Shown: positions 33,417 to 42,265 of the stretch, piece by piece
How the letters are laid out: each line of letters begins with the position of its first letter
Position numbering within the stretch: the first letter of the stretch is position 1
Origin: DTSX01 sp964633465
GTDB taxonomy: Bacteria > Pseudomonadota > Gammaproteobacteria > Steroidobacterales > UBA11654
Direction of reading: 5' to 3'
Assembly: GCA_964633465.1 (NCBI GenBank)
Contig: CAZWGB010000002.1
Location: 1 to 55,450, forward strand
Length of the DNA stretch: 55,450 nt
Notes under the pieces: model-generated
Database searches by the model: none
What the model saw: only the letters and a program-made list of their open reading frames with translations
What the model was told of the DNA's origin: nothing
Translations under genes and position numbers: made by a program

Positions 33417-34190
33417 GTGAATGATTTGAAAAGAAAATTACTTCTTATATTGCTACTGCTGCATATCCATCCCATCCATGCTGAGGAATCATCAATTGCT
33501 ATTAATTTAGAAATGTCTGAGATAAAGGAGATCCAAGAAAATAAATCAAAACTGCTTGCAGCTTTATTGGATGCTTTCCCAGAGGCAAATGATGTCAAGA
33601 TCTCAGAATCAAGTATTCAAGGACTACACACTGTTTCCATTGGATCTCAGATCTTCTATATAAGTCAGAATGGTAAATTTATTCTCCAGGGAGATATATA
33701 CGATGCCGAAACTGGGGCTAATTTGACAGAGCGAGATAGAATCTCAGCTCGAAAAGATTTTCTCAGTCAGCTGGATGAAGAGGAGATGGTTATTTTTGCT
33801 CCAGATGAATTTAAGCACACCGTAACTGTATTTACTGATATTGACTGTGGTTATTGCAGAAAGTTTCACAGTGAAATTGACGAGGTTATGGAGCAGGGTA
33901 TTCGAGTTCGTTATCTTTTTTTCCCGAGAACAGGTCCTGATACGGAGAGTTGGGAAAAGGCCGAAAAAGTTTGGTGCAGTCAGGATCGGCAGAGTGCTAT
34001 AACAAGGGCAAAACAAGGCAAAAGCTTGAGAGCTAAAATCTGTTCAAATACGCCTGTTCAGCAACATTACAGTTTTGGGCAAATGTTTAGGGTACAGGGC
34101 ACACCAACGATGGTTAGTGATAAAGGAAAGATCATTGTAGGTTATGTACCAGCAGATGTCTTGAAAGCTCGAATAGAATCTGATCTTTGA
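33417..34190 (+). CDS. dsbC: Thiol:disulfide interchange protein DsbC
   Basis: A periplasmic disulfide isomerase. The export signal is KRKLLLILLLLHIHPIHA; the dimerisation domain follows, then the catalytic thioredoxin domain with TDIDCGYCRKFH (CGYC) and the cis-proline in QGTPTMV; YLFFPRTG is a family motif. The open frame extends to a TTG at 33393 that would overlap the xerD stop, but GTG 33417, giving MNDLKRKLLL, puts the signal peptide at the N-terminus (257 residues). TTG 33426 is another option. Confidence 0.92.
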   Translation: MNDLKRKLLLILLLLHIHPIHAEESSIAINLEMSEIKEIQENKSKLLAALLDAFPEANDVKISESSIQGLHTVSIGSQIFYISQNGKFILQGDIYDAETGANLTERDRISARKDFLSQLDEEEMVIFAPDEFKHTVTVFTDIDCGYCRKFHSEIDEVMEQGIRVRYLFFPRTGPDTESWEKAEKVWCSQDRQSAITRAKQGKSLRAKICSNTPVQQHYSFGQMFRVQGTPTMVSDKGKIIVGYVPADVLKARIESDL

Positions 34191-34191
34191 T

Positions 34192-34515
34192 TTATCGTTC
34201 CAGATATTTCAGTTTATCTTTTACATCTCTCCAATCGTCAGCGTCATCAGGATGTGCTTTCGCATGAGTGATCACTGGCCAGATTTGAGATAATTCTCTG
34301 TTCAATTCCAGAAATTTTTCTTGCCCCTCTGGAATTTCATCGTCAGCAAAAATAGCATCAACAGGACATTCAGGTTCGCACAAGGCACAATCTATGCATT
34401 CATCAGGGTCAATGACAAGCATGTTTGGGCCTTCATAAAAACAGTCAACAGGACAAACTTCAACACAATCAGTCAACTTGCATTTAATACAGCTTTCTCC
34501 AATTAAAAAAGTCAT
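34192..34515 (-). CDS. fdxA: Seven-iron ferredoxin (FdxA)
   Basis: A 107-residue ferredoxin with a [3Fe-4S] and a [4Fe-4S] cluster. Cysteines occur in CIKCKLTDCVEVCPVDCF and in CIDCALCEPECPVDAIF; the first motif has the extra spacing typical of 7Fe Azotobacter-type FdxA. The C-terminal extension is also characteristic. It is a small cytoplasmic electron carrier. Convergent with dsbC, one base apart. Confidence 0.95.
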   Translation of the reverse strand: MTFLIGESCIKCKLTDCVEVCPVDCFYEGPNMLVIDPDECIDCALCEPECPVDAIFADDEIPEGQEKFLELNRELSQIWPVITHAKAHPDDADDWRDVKDKLKYLER

Positions 34516-34581
34516 TTTTTAGCATTGATTTAAAATCTTGTGGCACATGATTACATAAAATTTAGTCTATTTACAAGCAGG

Positions 34582-35106
34582 TTAAGGCAGAGTTTCATAT
34601 ATAGGTGTCCAATCATCATCGGTTTTATTAATTTGAGCTTTAAGTGCAATTTTTCCTGTTTTAAACGCCATCTTTTCCCAGGGAATTTTTGATAATTCAA
34701 ACATCCTAACATCCAACGATTCTTTTCCAGGACCGAATTCCAAATTCTCAAGATGAGCTCTGAAGAATACATGAACTTGATGGGCATGAATAACATCTAT
34801 AACCGCTATCAAAGGTCCAATTATTGGTTTAATTAAAGCTTCTTCTTCTGCTTCTCTCGCAGCGCCATCTTTAAGTCCTTCTTTGTTCTCTAGAAATCCT
34901 GCAGGCAGGGTCCAATAGTTACTTCTCGGTTCGATTGCTCTCAAGCATAAAAGAACTTGGTTTTCATATACTGGTACAGACCCAACAACTATCCTAGGGT
35001 TTTCATAGTGAATAAAATTGCATTGGCTACAAATGAATCTGGGTTGATTATCATCTTTAGGTGTTTCAAATTTAATTGAACCCCCACATTTCGAACAAAA
35101 TTTCAT
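34582..35106 (-). CDS. Nudix hydrolase with N-terminal zinc ribbon
   Basis: 174 residues. An N-terminal zinc ribbon has FCSKCGG and FICSQCNFIHYENPR (four Cys). The Nudix box is GFLENKEGLKDGAAREAEEEA; its usual glycine after EE-x is replaced by Leu. This NudC-like family hydrolyses nucleoside diphosphates linked to other moieties such as NADH or ADP-ribose. Lies between tRNA-Leu and fdxA on the same strand. Confidence 0.88.
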   Translation of the reverse strand: MKFCSKCGGSIKFETPKDDNQPRFICSQCNFIHYENPRIVVGSVPVYENQVLLCLRAIEPRSNYWTLPAGFLENKEGLKDGAAREAEEEALIKPIIGPLIAVIDVIHAHQVHVFFRAHLENLEFGPGKESLDVRMFELSKIPWEKMAFKTGKIALKAQINKTDDDWTPIYETLP

Positions 35107-35126
35107 TATAAACCTTATTAATTAAT

Positions 35127-35210
35127 TGCCGGGAGAGAGACTCGAACTCTCACGGGTTTAACCCCACCGGATTTTGAGTCCGGCGCGTCTACCAATTCCG
35201 CCATCCCGGC
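35127..35210 (-). tRNA. tRNA-Leu (anticodon CAA)
   Basis: On the minus strand the acceptor arms GCCGGGA and TCCCGGC pair perfectly with A as discriminator. The anticodon stem CCGGA/TCCGG frames the loop CTCAAAA, giving anticodon CAA (decodes UUG). The T-arm loop reads GTTCGAGTC, and a long variable arm marks a class II tRNA. Length is 84 without CCA: the bases after the discriminator are ATT, so the CCA tail is not encoded and must be added by CCA-adding enzyme. Confidence 0.96.
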
Positions 35211-35223
35211 TAAACATTACAAA

Positions 35224-35252
35224 AGAATACCTAGGTAAAAATGCGCAGTCTA
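35224..35252 (-). promoter_or_regulatory. Candidate promoter for tRNA-Leu
   Basis: On the minus strand TAGACT (35252-35247) and TATTCT (35229-35224) are 17 bases apart, each matching 4/6 of consensus, and the -10 ends 13 bases before the tRNA. Confidence 0.35.
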
Positions 35253-35316
35253 CATTCTTTATATTTAATTTACTCATTATTATTTTCCAATTAGATAATT
35301 GGGTAGAATATTCACG

Positions 35317-36345
35317 ATGAAAGTCTCAGATTATTACTTTGACCTGCCAGAAAATCTTATTGCACAGAAACCGATTGATGAGAGATCCTCTAGCAAAATG
35401 CTTTGTGTTCACAATGATATTTTTAATGACAGAGTATTTTCGGAGCTTCCTGAAATCCTTTCGAACAATGATCTGCTTGTGTTAAACAACACGAAGGTAA
35501 TGCCTTCTCGCCTATTTGGCATCAAATCAACGGGGGGCAGGGTAGAGATTTTACTTGAAAGAATTTTGGATAAGGACATTGCTTTGGTTCAAGTTAAATC
35601 GAATAGAAGGCCCAAATCAGGAGTCCTTATCGAATTGAGCAATAAGGCAATCATTGAGGTTTTAACGATAGAAAAAGATTTTCTTCGAGTAAAATTTTCG
35701 GAGCCCATTATCAATATCCTTAATGACATCGGCCATATTCCACTACCACCTTACATAAAAAGAATGCCCAATGAAGATGACAAAGATAGGTATCAAACAG
35801 TTTTTGCAGAGAAATTGGGCGCGGTTGCAGCTCCAACAGCAGGCCTGCATTTCAATAGGAAATTGTTGAAGACCATTCTGGATAAAGGGATTGAGACCGG
35901 AAAGATTACGTTACACATTGGAGCAGGTACGTTTATGCCTGTGCGTGAAGAACAACTGAAAACAAAGCAATTGTACAAAGAGCACGCGATTGTGAGCGAT
36001 GAATTATGCATACAAGTGGAACGCACTAAATCCAAAGGAGGTCGGGTTGTTGCTGTTGGAACTACTGTAACCCGTGCTCTCGAATCCGCCGCTTTATCCG
36101 GTACAATTCAACCCATGCGTGGGGATACCAATCTCTTCATCTATCCTGATTTTGAGTTTAAAATTGTTGATGCAATAATTACGAATTTCCATTTACCTGG
36201 ATCATCTTTGATCATGCTTGTATCCGCATTTATTGGGAGAGAAAAAATTAAAAAAGCTTACCAACATGCAATTAATAGAGGCTATCGATTTTACAGTTAC
36301 GGGGATGCAATGTTTCTTGAGCAATCAGTTTCAAAGAGTGTATGA
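35317..36345 (+). CDS. queA: S-adenosylmethionine:tRNA ribosyltransferase-isomerase
   Basis: Transfers and rearranges the ribose of SAM onto preQ1 in tRNA, a late queuosine step. The N-terminus MKVSDYYFDLPENLIAQKP and PTAGLHF, HIGAGTFMPVR and NFHLPGSSLIMLVSAF are diagnostic. The open frame starts at a TTG at 35299, but ATG 35317 matches the family start and lies just after a TAGAAT box. Its stop abuts the tgt ATG, so the two are surely one transcript. Confidence 0.96.
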   Translation: MKVSDYYFDLPENLIAQKPIDERSSSKMLCVHNDIFNDRVFSELPEILSNNDLLVLNNTKVMPSRLFGIKSTGGRVEILLERILDKDIALVQVKSNRRPKSGVLIELSNKAIIEVLTIEKDFLRVKFSEPIINILNDIGHIPLPPYIKRMPNEDDKDRYQTVFAEKLGAVAAPTAGLHFNRKLLKTILDKGIETGKITLHIGAGTFMPVREEQLKTKQLYKEHAIVSDELCIQVERTKSKGGRVVAVGTTVTRALESAALSGTIQPMRGDTNLFIYPDFEFKIVDAIITNFHLPGSSLIMLVSAFIGREKIKKAYQHAINRGYRFYSYGDAMFLEQSVSKSV

Positions 36346-37455
36346 ATGAAATTTAATATATTTAATCAGGATGCCTTGGCGCGTGTGGGAGAGTTACATT
36401 TTTCCAGAGGATTTATTCAGACTCCTGTTTTTATGCCGGTAGGAACTTATGGTACTGTCAAGACAATGACCCCAGATGAGTTGCTTGCTTTGGGTGCAGA
36501 AATCGTTCTTGGGAATACTTACCATTTAATGGTAAGACCAGGGGAAGATGTGATTTCTCATCACAAAGGCTTGCACAATTTTATGGGTTGGCAGAAACCT
36601 ATTTTGACTGATTCTGGTGGTTTCCAAATCTGGAGCCTCTCTAAAAAAGCCAGAATCAATGACGACTATGTCGAATTTGATTCCCCTGTTAATGGTGACA
36701 TGATTCGATTAACCCCCGAAAAAGCAATGCAGATCCAAGACACGCTTGGCAGTGATATTCAAATGGTGCTGGATGAATGCACTCATTACCCTGCTAGTAA
36801 AAAAGAAGCCAAATCCTCTATGCTAAGGTCGGCAAAATGGGCACATCGGAGTTTCGATGCTTTTCATGCATTGAATCAAGATAACGATGCTGCTTTGTTT
36901 GGAATCATTCAAGGCGGGATGTTCCAAGATCTAAGGAAAAAAAATCTGCAACAGATCATGGATTTTGATTTTGATGGATTAGCCATTGGTGGCTTGTCCG
37001 TGGGAGAGTCGGAAGAAGAGAGGATGGATGTTTTGGAGTCATTAATCCCAGAAATGCCGAAACAACTTCCTCGATATCTTATGGGTGTTGGGACCCCAGT
37101 TGATATTGTAAAATCCGTATCCGCCGGGATTGATATGTTTGATTGTGTTATTCCAACCAGACATGCTCGCAACGGCCAAATTTATACATCTGAGGGTTTG
37201 ATTCGAATTAAAAATGCTAAATATCAGAAAGATACCAATCCTTTAGATGAAAATTGCTCGTGTTACACATGCCAAAATTTCTCACGATCGTACATCAGGC
37301 ACCTGGAAAACTGCAATGAAATACTTGGTTCTAGGCTTGCAACCATTCATAATCTGTTTTTTTATTTCGATTTAATGCGGCAAATACAAGAGTCTATTCG
37401 AAAAAATGAGTTTAAAAATTTTGCTGATGCTTTCATTCAGGGTTATCAGCAATAA
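36346..37455 (+). CDS. tgt: tRNA-guanine transglycosylase
   Basis: 369 residues; swaps guanine 34 for preQ1 in GUN-anticodon tRNAs. The substrate-binding DSGGFQIWSL, GIIQGGMF, IGGLSVGE and the zinc site CSCYTCQNFSRSYIRHL are present. It follows queA with no gap. Together with folE, the locus supports queuosine synthesis, although the other que genes are absent here. Confidence 0.97.
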   Translation: MKFNIFNQDALARVGELHFSRGFIQTPVFMPVGTYGTVKTMTPDELLALGAEIVLGNTYHLMVRPGEDVISHHKGLHNFMGWQKPILTDSGGFQIWSLSKKARINDDYVEFDSPVNGDMIRLTPEKAMQIQDTLGSDIQMVLDECTHYPASKKEAKSSMLRSAKWAHRSFDAFHALNQDNDAALFGIIQGGMFQDLRKKNLQQIMDFDFDGLAIGGLSVGESEEERMDVLESLIPEMPKQLPRYLMGVGTPVDIVKSVSAGIDMFDCVIPTRHARNGQIYTSEGLIRIKNAKYQKDTNPLDENCSCYTCQNFSRSYIRHLENCNEILGSRLATIHNLFFYFDLMRQIQESIRKNEFKNFADAFIQGYQQ

Positions 37456-37502
37456 ATGTTTATGTGTCATAATTGCACAATTATTTTTTTCAAAGGATCA
37501 GG

Positions 37503-37829
37503 ATGAATATTTTATTTGAAAATGCATGGGCACAAACAAGTGGTTCTGGTGGAAGCACATTTTTAGGATTCTTACCCTTGGTTGTTATTTTTGTTGTCTT
37601 CTACTTTCTCTTAATTAGACCGCAGTCTAAAAAACAGAAAGAGCACAAAGAAATGATTTCAAGTTTAGTTGTTGGTAATGAGGTTATCACAGCTGGTGGC
37701 ATACTTGGGAAGATTGTAGAAATCAAGGAGCAATATGTCCACATAGAAATATCAGAGGGTGTAAGAGTGAAAGTACAGCGTCATACCATTGGTGCGTTGA
37801 TGCCAAAAGGTACAATTAAAAAAGGTTAG
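37503..37829 (+). CDS. yajC: Sec translocon accessory protein YajC
   Basis: A 108-residue single-span membrane protein: hydrophobic FLGFLPLVVIFVVFYFLLI (about residues 19-37) followed by RPQSKKQKEHKEM, then a small soluble domain. It joins SecD-SecF in the accessory complex for protein export. The start is ATG 37503 after an AAAGGATCAGG ribosome site; the TTG at 37473 is upstream of that site and rejected. Confidence 0.95.
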   Translation: MNILFENAWAQTSGSGGSTFLGFLPLVVIFVVFYFLLIRPQSKKQKEHKEMISSLVVGNEVITAGGILGKIVEIKEQYVHIEISEGVRVKVQRHTIGALMPKGTIKKG

Positions 37830-37836
37830 AAGACCA

Positions 37837-39681
37837 ATGAATCAATACCCTCTCTGGAAAAATTTGATGGTTCTTGTGGTTGTCACGCTCGGGTTATGGT
37901 TCGCACTACCCAATTTTTATGGTGAGGACCCTGCGGTAGTTATTGCTAAGGAAAATGGTCAGGCTTTTAGCAAATTAGAAACGAGTGACATAGAGCAATA
38001 CTTACAAAAGATAAACAGTGGTTATACGTCGATCAGGCGTCAATCAAATCAAATTTTGATTCGATACGAACGGGTTGAAGAACAGTTGTCTGGAAGTGAT
38101 TCAATGAGGGCTTATTTGGGCCGATCCTCTACTGTCGCCTTGACTTTTGCTCCGCGTACACCCAATTGGATTAGTGGTTTTGGGCTAAAACCCATGAGTC
38201 TTGGACTGGACCTTAGAGGGGGTGTCCATTTTAAATTTCAAGTTGATCTGGATGCAGCGATTGAACAAAGGCTCAATCAATACATTGCTGATATCAACAA
38301 AGCATTGATTGATAAGAGAATACGAAGAAATATTAAAAAACAGGGTAATGTGATCAGCATTGAGCTTTCAGATCCAGAGGATTTGAGTTTAGCTAGAAGT
38401 CTGATCAGGGAGATTGACCCTTTATTGGAGATCAACACGATAACCGCTAATCTCAGTCCAGTCCTGCAAGTTGCTATGACACAGGATCAACTGAAGGAAA
38501 GACGTGATTTTGCAATCCAGCAAAATATTCTAACTATGCGCAACCGTGTCAATGAACTCGGTGTAGCAGAGCCCATAGTCCAACGCCAGGGGCTCGATAG
38601 AATCGTTGTGCAATTGCCTGGAGTACAGGACCCGACCCAAGCAGAAAGAATCTTGGGAGCTACTGCAACACTGGAATTCAGGATGGTTTGTGAGAATGAG
38701 AGTGCTTTTGATGCAGAAGCTAAGGGCAGGGCGCCGATTGGCTGTGAATTGTTTATTGACCGGGTAGGAAACCCAGTTTTATTGAAAAAGAAAACAATTG
38801 TATCGGGTGATCAGTTAATTGATGCTTCTCAGACATTTTCTGAGGGCAGACCTGCTGTTTCGATTCGACTCGATAACAAGGGCTCTCAATCAATGCTGGA
38901 GACAACAAAAAGAAACTTAAATAAACCCATGGCTGTTTTATTTATCCAACAAAGACAAGAAACCAAAGAACGGGATGGTCAGTTTGTTACTTCTTCAGTG
39001 TTGGACAAGGAGGTCATCAATATTGCCACAATCCGAGGAGTGTTTAGCAGCCAATTTCAAATCACAGGGTTATCCGTAGTTGAAGCTAAGGATCTATCAA
39101 TCTTACTACGAGCTGGCGCTCTTGCAGCACCTATTTTTAAAGTTGAGGAAAAAACAATTGGACCGAGTCTTGGTCAAGATAATATCAACAGAGGTTTCCA
39201 AGCTATTCTCATAGGTCTAGCAATGGTTGTGTTGTTTATGATTTTTTATTACAAGGGATTTGGCTTGATTGCTAATTTTGGTCTTTTTGTAAATCTTACG
39301 TTGGTCATTGCTTTATTGTCATTGCTGCAAGCTTCTTTAACATTGCCTGGCATAGCAGGTATTGTATTGACAGTAGGTATGGCAGTGGATGCCAATGTAC
39401 TGATTTTTGAGAGAATCAGAGAAGAAATCCGGATTGGTAATTCTCCTCAGGCTAGCATTACAGCTGGTTATCAAAAGGCTTTTGGTACCATTGCAGATGC
39501 TAATATCACCACCTTGATTGCAGCACTTGTTCTATTTACTTTTGGTACTGGTCCGATCAAGGGTTTTGCAATTACTCTAACCCTAGGCATTATCACCTCA
39601 ATGTTTACAGCAATTATTGTCTCAAGGGCAATCGTTAATATTGTTTATGGACAACGAACCATTAATAAATTAAGGATCTAG
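37837..39681 (+). CDS. secD: Protein translocase subunit SecD
   Basis: 614 residues. One N-terminal membrane helix, a long periplasmic part with GLDLRGGVHFKFQVD and RNRVNELGVAEPIVQRQG, and a C-terminal RND-like membrane domain beginning near residue 450 with GMAVDANVLIFERIREE. It uses proton flow to pull exported proteins across the inner membrane with SecF. Seven bases separate it from yajC and five from secF. Confidence 0.97.
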   Translation: MNQYPLWKNLMVLVVVTLGLWFALPNFYGEDPAVVIAKENGQAFSKLETSDIEQYLQKINSGYTSIRRQSNQILIRYERVEEQLSGSDSMRAYLGRSSTVALTFAPRTPNWISGFGLKPMSLGLDLRGGVHFKFQVDLDAAIEQRLNQYIADINKALIDKRIRRNIKKQGNVISIELSDPEDLSLARSLIREIDPLLEINTITANLSPVLQVAMTQDQLKERRDFAIQQNILTMRNRVNELGVAEPIVQRQGLDRIVVQLPGVQDPTQAERILGATATLEFRMVCENESAFDAEAKGRAPIGCELFIDRVGNPVLLKKKTIVSGDQLIDASQTFSEGRPAVSIRLDNKGSQSMLETTKRNLNKPMAVLFIQQRQETKERDGQFVTSSVLDKEVINIATIRGVFSSQFQITGLSVVEAKDLSILLRAGALAAPIFKVEEKTIGPSLGQDNINRGFQAILIGLAMVVLFMIFYYKGFGLIANFGLFVNLTLVIALLSLLQASLTLPGIAGIVLTVGMAVDANVLIFERIREEIRIGNSPQASITAGYQKAFGTIADANITTLIAALVLFTFGTGPIKGFAITLTLGIITSMFTAIIVSRAIVNIVYGQRTINKLRI

Positions 39682-39686
39682 GAGCA

Positions 39687-40607
39687 ATGATTATCAAAGA
39701 AATTAATTTTCTGTCGAAAAGGTATTATGCTCTGGTCTTCTCGGTGATTCTCCTGTTGACGTCTTTGGCTTCTCTCACCTTTAAGGGCTTAAATCCAGGT
39801 ATTGATTTTACAGGTGGTTTTTCTGTTGAAGTTTCTTATCAAGAACCACCAGTAATCAATGAGATTAGAAATGAATTGGCATCTGGAGGATTCCCAGAAG
39901 CCATTGTTCAAAGCTTCGGTAGTCCAAAAGACATTAATATTCGTCTCATGCCAAGAGACAATATAGACAACAAGGCCATAGGCAAGCAAATTGAAGAAAT
40001 CTTGAATAATTCAGCAAATGCAGTTGAGCTAAGGGGTTCAGAATTTGTAAGCCCTCAGGTGGGTGATGAATTGACTGAGCAAGGGGGCTTGGCAATGCTC
40101 TTCGCCTTGATAATGATAATGATTTACATCCTCTTTAGGTTTCAGTGGAAATTTTCAATAGGTGCAGTTTTAGCATTAATCCATGATGTAGTCATAACCA
40201 TAGGAGTTTTTTCTCTATTTCAGCTTTCATTTGATCTAGCCGTTTTGGCTGCTATTCTGGCCGTTGTAGGTTATTCATTAAACGATACAATTGTCGTCTT
40301 TGATCGAATTCGTGAAAATTTCCGACTGAGAAGAAAGAGTGAGACACTGGACGTTGTTAATGGATCAATCAATCAAACAATTAGTCGCACGCTGATAACC
40401 AGTGGAACAACGCTTCTAGTGCTGCTTGCCTTGTATATTATAGGAGGTAAATCTTTGGAGGGTTTTTCTTTAGCCCTTATTATTGGGGTTATTATTGGTA
40501 CCTATTCATCAATTTATGTGGCCACAACTTCGGTATTGTTTTTAGATGTTTCAACCACAGATCTAATGCCTGAAAAACAAGAAAAAATTGATGATGGCAT
40601 GCCCTAA
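39687..40607 (+). CDS. secF: Protein translocase subunit SecF
   Basis: 306 residues. Six membrane segments with the periplasmic loop; GIDFTGGFSVEVS follows helix 1, and VGYSLNDTIVVFDRIREN and GTYSSIYVATT are SecF markers. Partner of SecD. GAGCA before the ATG serves as ribosome site. Convergent with suhB, 17 bases apart, without an obvious terminator. Confidence 0.97.
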   Translation: MIIKEINFLSKRYYALVFSVILLLTSLASLTFKGLNPGIDFTGGFSVEVSYQEPPVINEIRNELASGGFPEAIVQSFGSPKDINIRLMPRDNIDNKAIGKQIEEILNNSANAVELRGSEFVSPQVGDELTEQGGLAMLFALIMIMIYILFRFQWKFSIGAVLALIHDVVITIGVFSLFQLSFDLAVLAAILAVVGYSLNDTIVVFDRIRENFRLRRKSETLDVVNGSINQTISRTLITSGTTLLVLLALYIIGGKSLEGFSLALIIGVIIGTYSSIYVATTSVLFLDVSTTDLMPEKQEKIDDGMP

Positions 40608-40624
40608 AATGATAAGGAATGACT

Positions 40625-41434
40625 TCAGCTTAACTTCATAAGTTTGCTGTCGTATTTAGAGATGATTTCTTTCATTTGACCAAAAACTCTCCGATTCCCT
40701 GTGATAATGTTACCCGATTCAAGCATATCTTGATTGGGGATTAGATTGCTAAAAAGACCTCCTGATTCCTGGATTAACAAAATACCAGCTGCGATATCCC
40801 AAGGATTCAGTCCAAATTCCCAGAATCCATCAAGCCTGCCGCAAGCAACATACGCTAAATCAAGTGCTGCGGCTCCAGGTCTTCTAATACCTGCAACTTT
40901 TTGAGAGAATTCAGAGAATATTTCTAGATAGACATTCAGCGAGTCATTTTTTTGACGGTACGGAAATCCTGTGCCCAGCAATGCGCCTTCTAGGGTGCTT
41001 TGTTTACTGACCCTGATCTTCCTTCCATCTAGTTGACTGCCTTTGCCACGCATGGCGGTGAATAACTCCTGTCTTGAAGGGTCATAAATTACAGCAATTT
41101 CAAGTAAACCCTTTACTCTTAAGGCTATAGAAGCGGCATACACTGGAAAGGAGTGAATGTAATTTGTTGTTCCATCTAAAGGGTCTATTATCCAAACGTA
41201 GTCAAACTTACCACTCTTTTTTGGTTGACTTTCTTCTGCAATAATTCCATGGTCTGGATATCGTGATTGAATAATATCTTTGATTGCTTTTTCTGCTTGT
41301 TCATCAACAAAGGTAGCAAATTCATTATAACTCTTGGTTTTAATATCGCTTGCATTGATACGGTCAAAGTTCATTTGTGCGATATCTCCTGCTTTTCTTG
41401 CAGCTTTGATCGCAGTGTTTAATAAGGCTTGCAT
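40625..41434 (-). CDS. suhB: Inositol-1-monophosphatase family protein SuhB
   Basis: 269 residues. Metal- and phosphate-binding motifs are GIIAEES, IIDPLDGTTNYIHSFP and NPWDIAAGILLIQESGG. SuhB also acts in rRNA transcription antitermination in E. coli. It is divergent from trmJ, the same arrangement as in E. coli, which supports orthology. Confidence 0.94.
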   Translation of the reverse strand: MQALLNTAIKAARKAGDIAQMNFDRINASDIKTKSYNEFATFVDEQAEKAIKDIIQSRYPDHGIIAEESQPKKSGKFDYVWIIDPLDGTTNYIHSFPVYAASIALRVKGLLEIAVIYDPSRQELFTAMRGKGSQLDGRKIRVSKQSTLEGALLGTGFPYRQKNDSLNVYLEIFSEFSQKVAGIRRPGAAALDLAYVACGRLDGFWEFGLNPWDIAAGILLIQESGGLFSNLIPNQDMLESGNIITGNRRVFGQMKEIISKYDSKLMKLS

Positions 41435-41537
41435 GGGTAAAATCTTCGTTAACTAAATACAGAAAATGAATAATGTGTAGAATAACAAAACTTTTTAACG
41501 AATTGTTCGACTTTAGTAGGAAAAAATTGGGATTGTA

Positions 41538-42245
41538 GTGAAGTCAAAAATTAAATTTATTTTATTTGAGCCTTCCCATCCTGGGAATGTTGGAGCTGCA
41601 GCGCGTGCTATAAAGACCATGGGTTTTGAAAAATTGTGTTTGATCAACCCAATTGAACATCCTCACTCTGAGGCAAGAGCAAGATCCTCTGGTGCGTTGG
41701 ATGTTTTATTAAATGCGGAGGTTTTGGACAATTTACACGATGCAATTAAAGGTTGTGGTTTGATTATTGGAACCACCTCTAGAACCAGAAGAATCAGTGT
41801 CCCAATCACAAACATCCGAGAGACAGCACCAAGTATTGTTGCTGAAGCCAAACAAAATACAGTTGCAGTTATATTTGGCCCAGAGAAATCAGGATTGATG
41901 AATGCACAAGTGGATTACTGCAATGAACTGGTTAATATTCCATCCATTGGAGCCTATAAATCATTGAATTTGGCAATGGCTGTGCAAATAGTAGCTTATG
42001 AATTGAGAGTTGCTAGTGAAGCTTTGCCTGCTGAGATCAGAGCGAGAAATCTTGCTTCAAATGAAGATATTGAGCTTTTTTATAATCATCTTAATCAAGT
42101 GTTATTGGAAACTGGATTCTTGGATCCAAAAAACCCTAAACAACTTATGCGACGCTTGCGAACGCTTTTCAATAGAGCACAAATGGATGAAAATGAGATT
42201 AATATCATGAGAGGTATTTTGGCCTCATATAAAATACAACAGTAG
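41538..42245 (+). CDS. trmJ: tRNA (cytidine/uridine-2'-O-)-methyltransferase TrmJ
   Basis: A 235-residue SPOUT methyltransferase modifying position 32 of tRNAs. Signatures are EPSHPGNVGAAARAIKTMG at the N-terminus, IFGPEKSGL and IPSIGAYKSLNLAMAVQIVAYEL (split into shorter reads here). Starts with GTG at 41538. It precedes iscS as in E. coli, but iscR, normally between them, is missing. Confidence 0.93.
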   Translation: MKSKIKFILFEPSHPGNVGAAARAIKTMGFEKLCLINPIEHPHSEARARSSGALDVLLNAEVLDNLHDAIKGCGLIIGTTSRTRRISVPITNIRETAPSIVAEAKQNTVAVIFGPEKSGLMNAQVDYCNELVNIPSIGAYKSLNLAMAVQIVAYELRVASEALPAEIRARNLASNEDIELFYNHLNQVLLETGFLDPKNPKQLMRRLRTLFNRAQMDENEINIMRGILASYKIQQ

Positions 42246-42265
42246 CCTTATATTAAGATTTCACT

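Noticed and set aside
35299..35316. TTG at 35299 as queA start
   Set aside because: The family start is MKVSDYYF at ATG 35317, and the extra six codons overlap a TAGAAT box.
37473..37502. TTG at 37473 as yajC start
   Set aside because: The ribosome site AAAGGATCAGG lies after it and serves ATG 37503.
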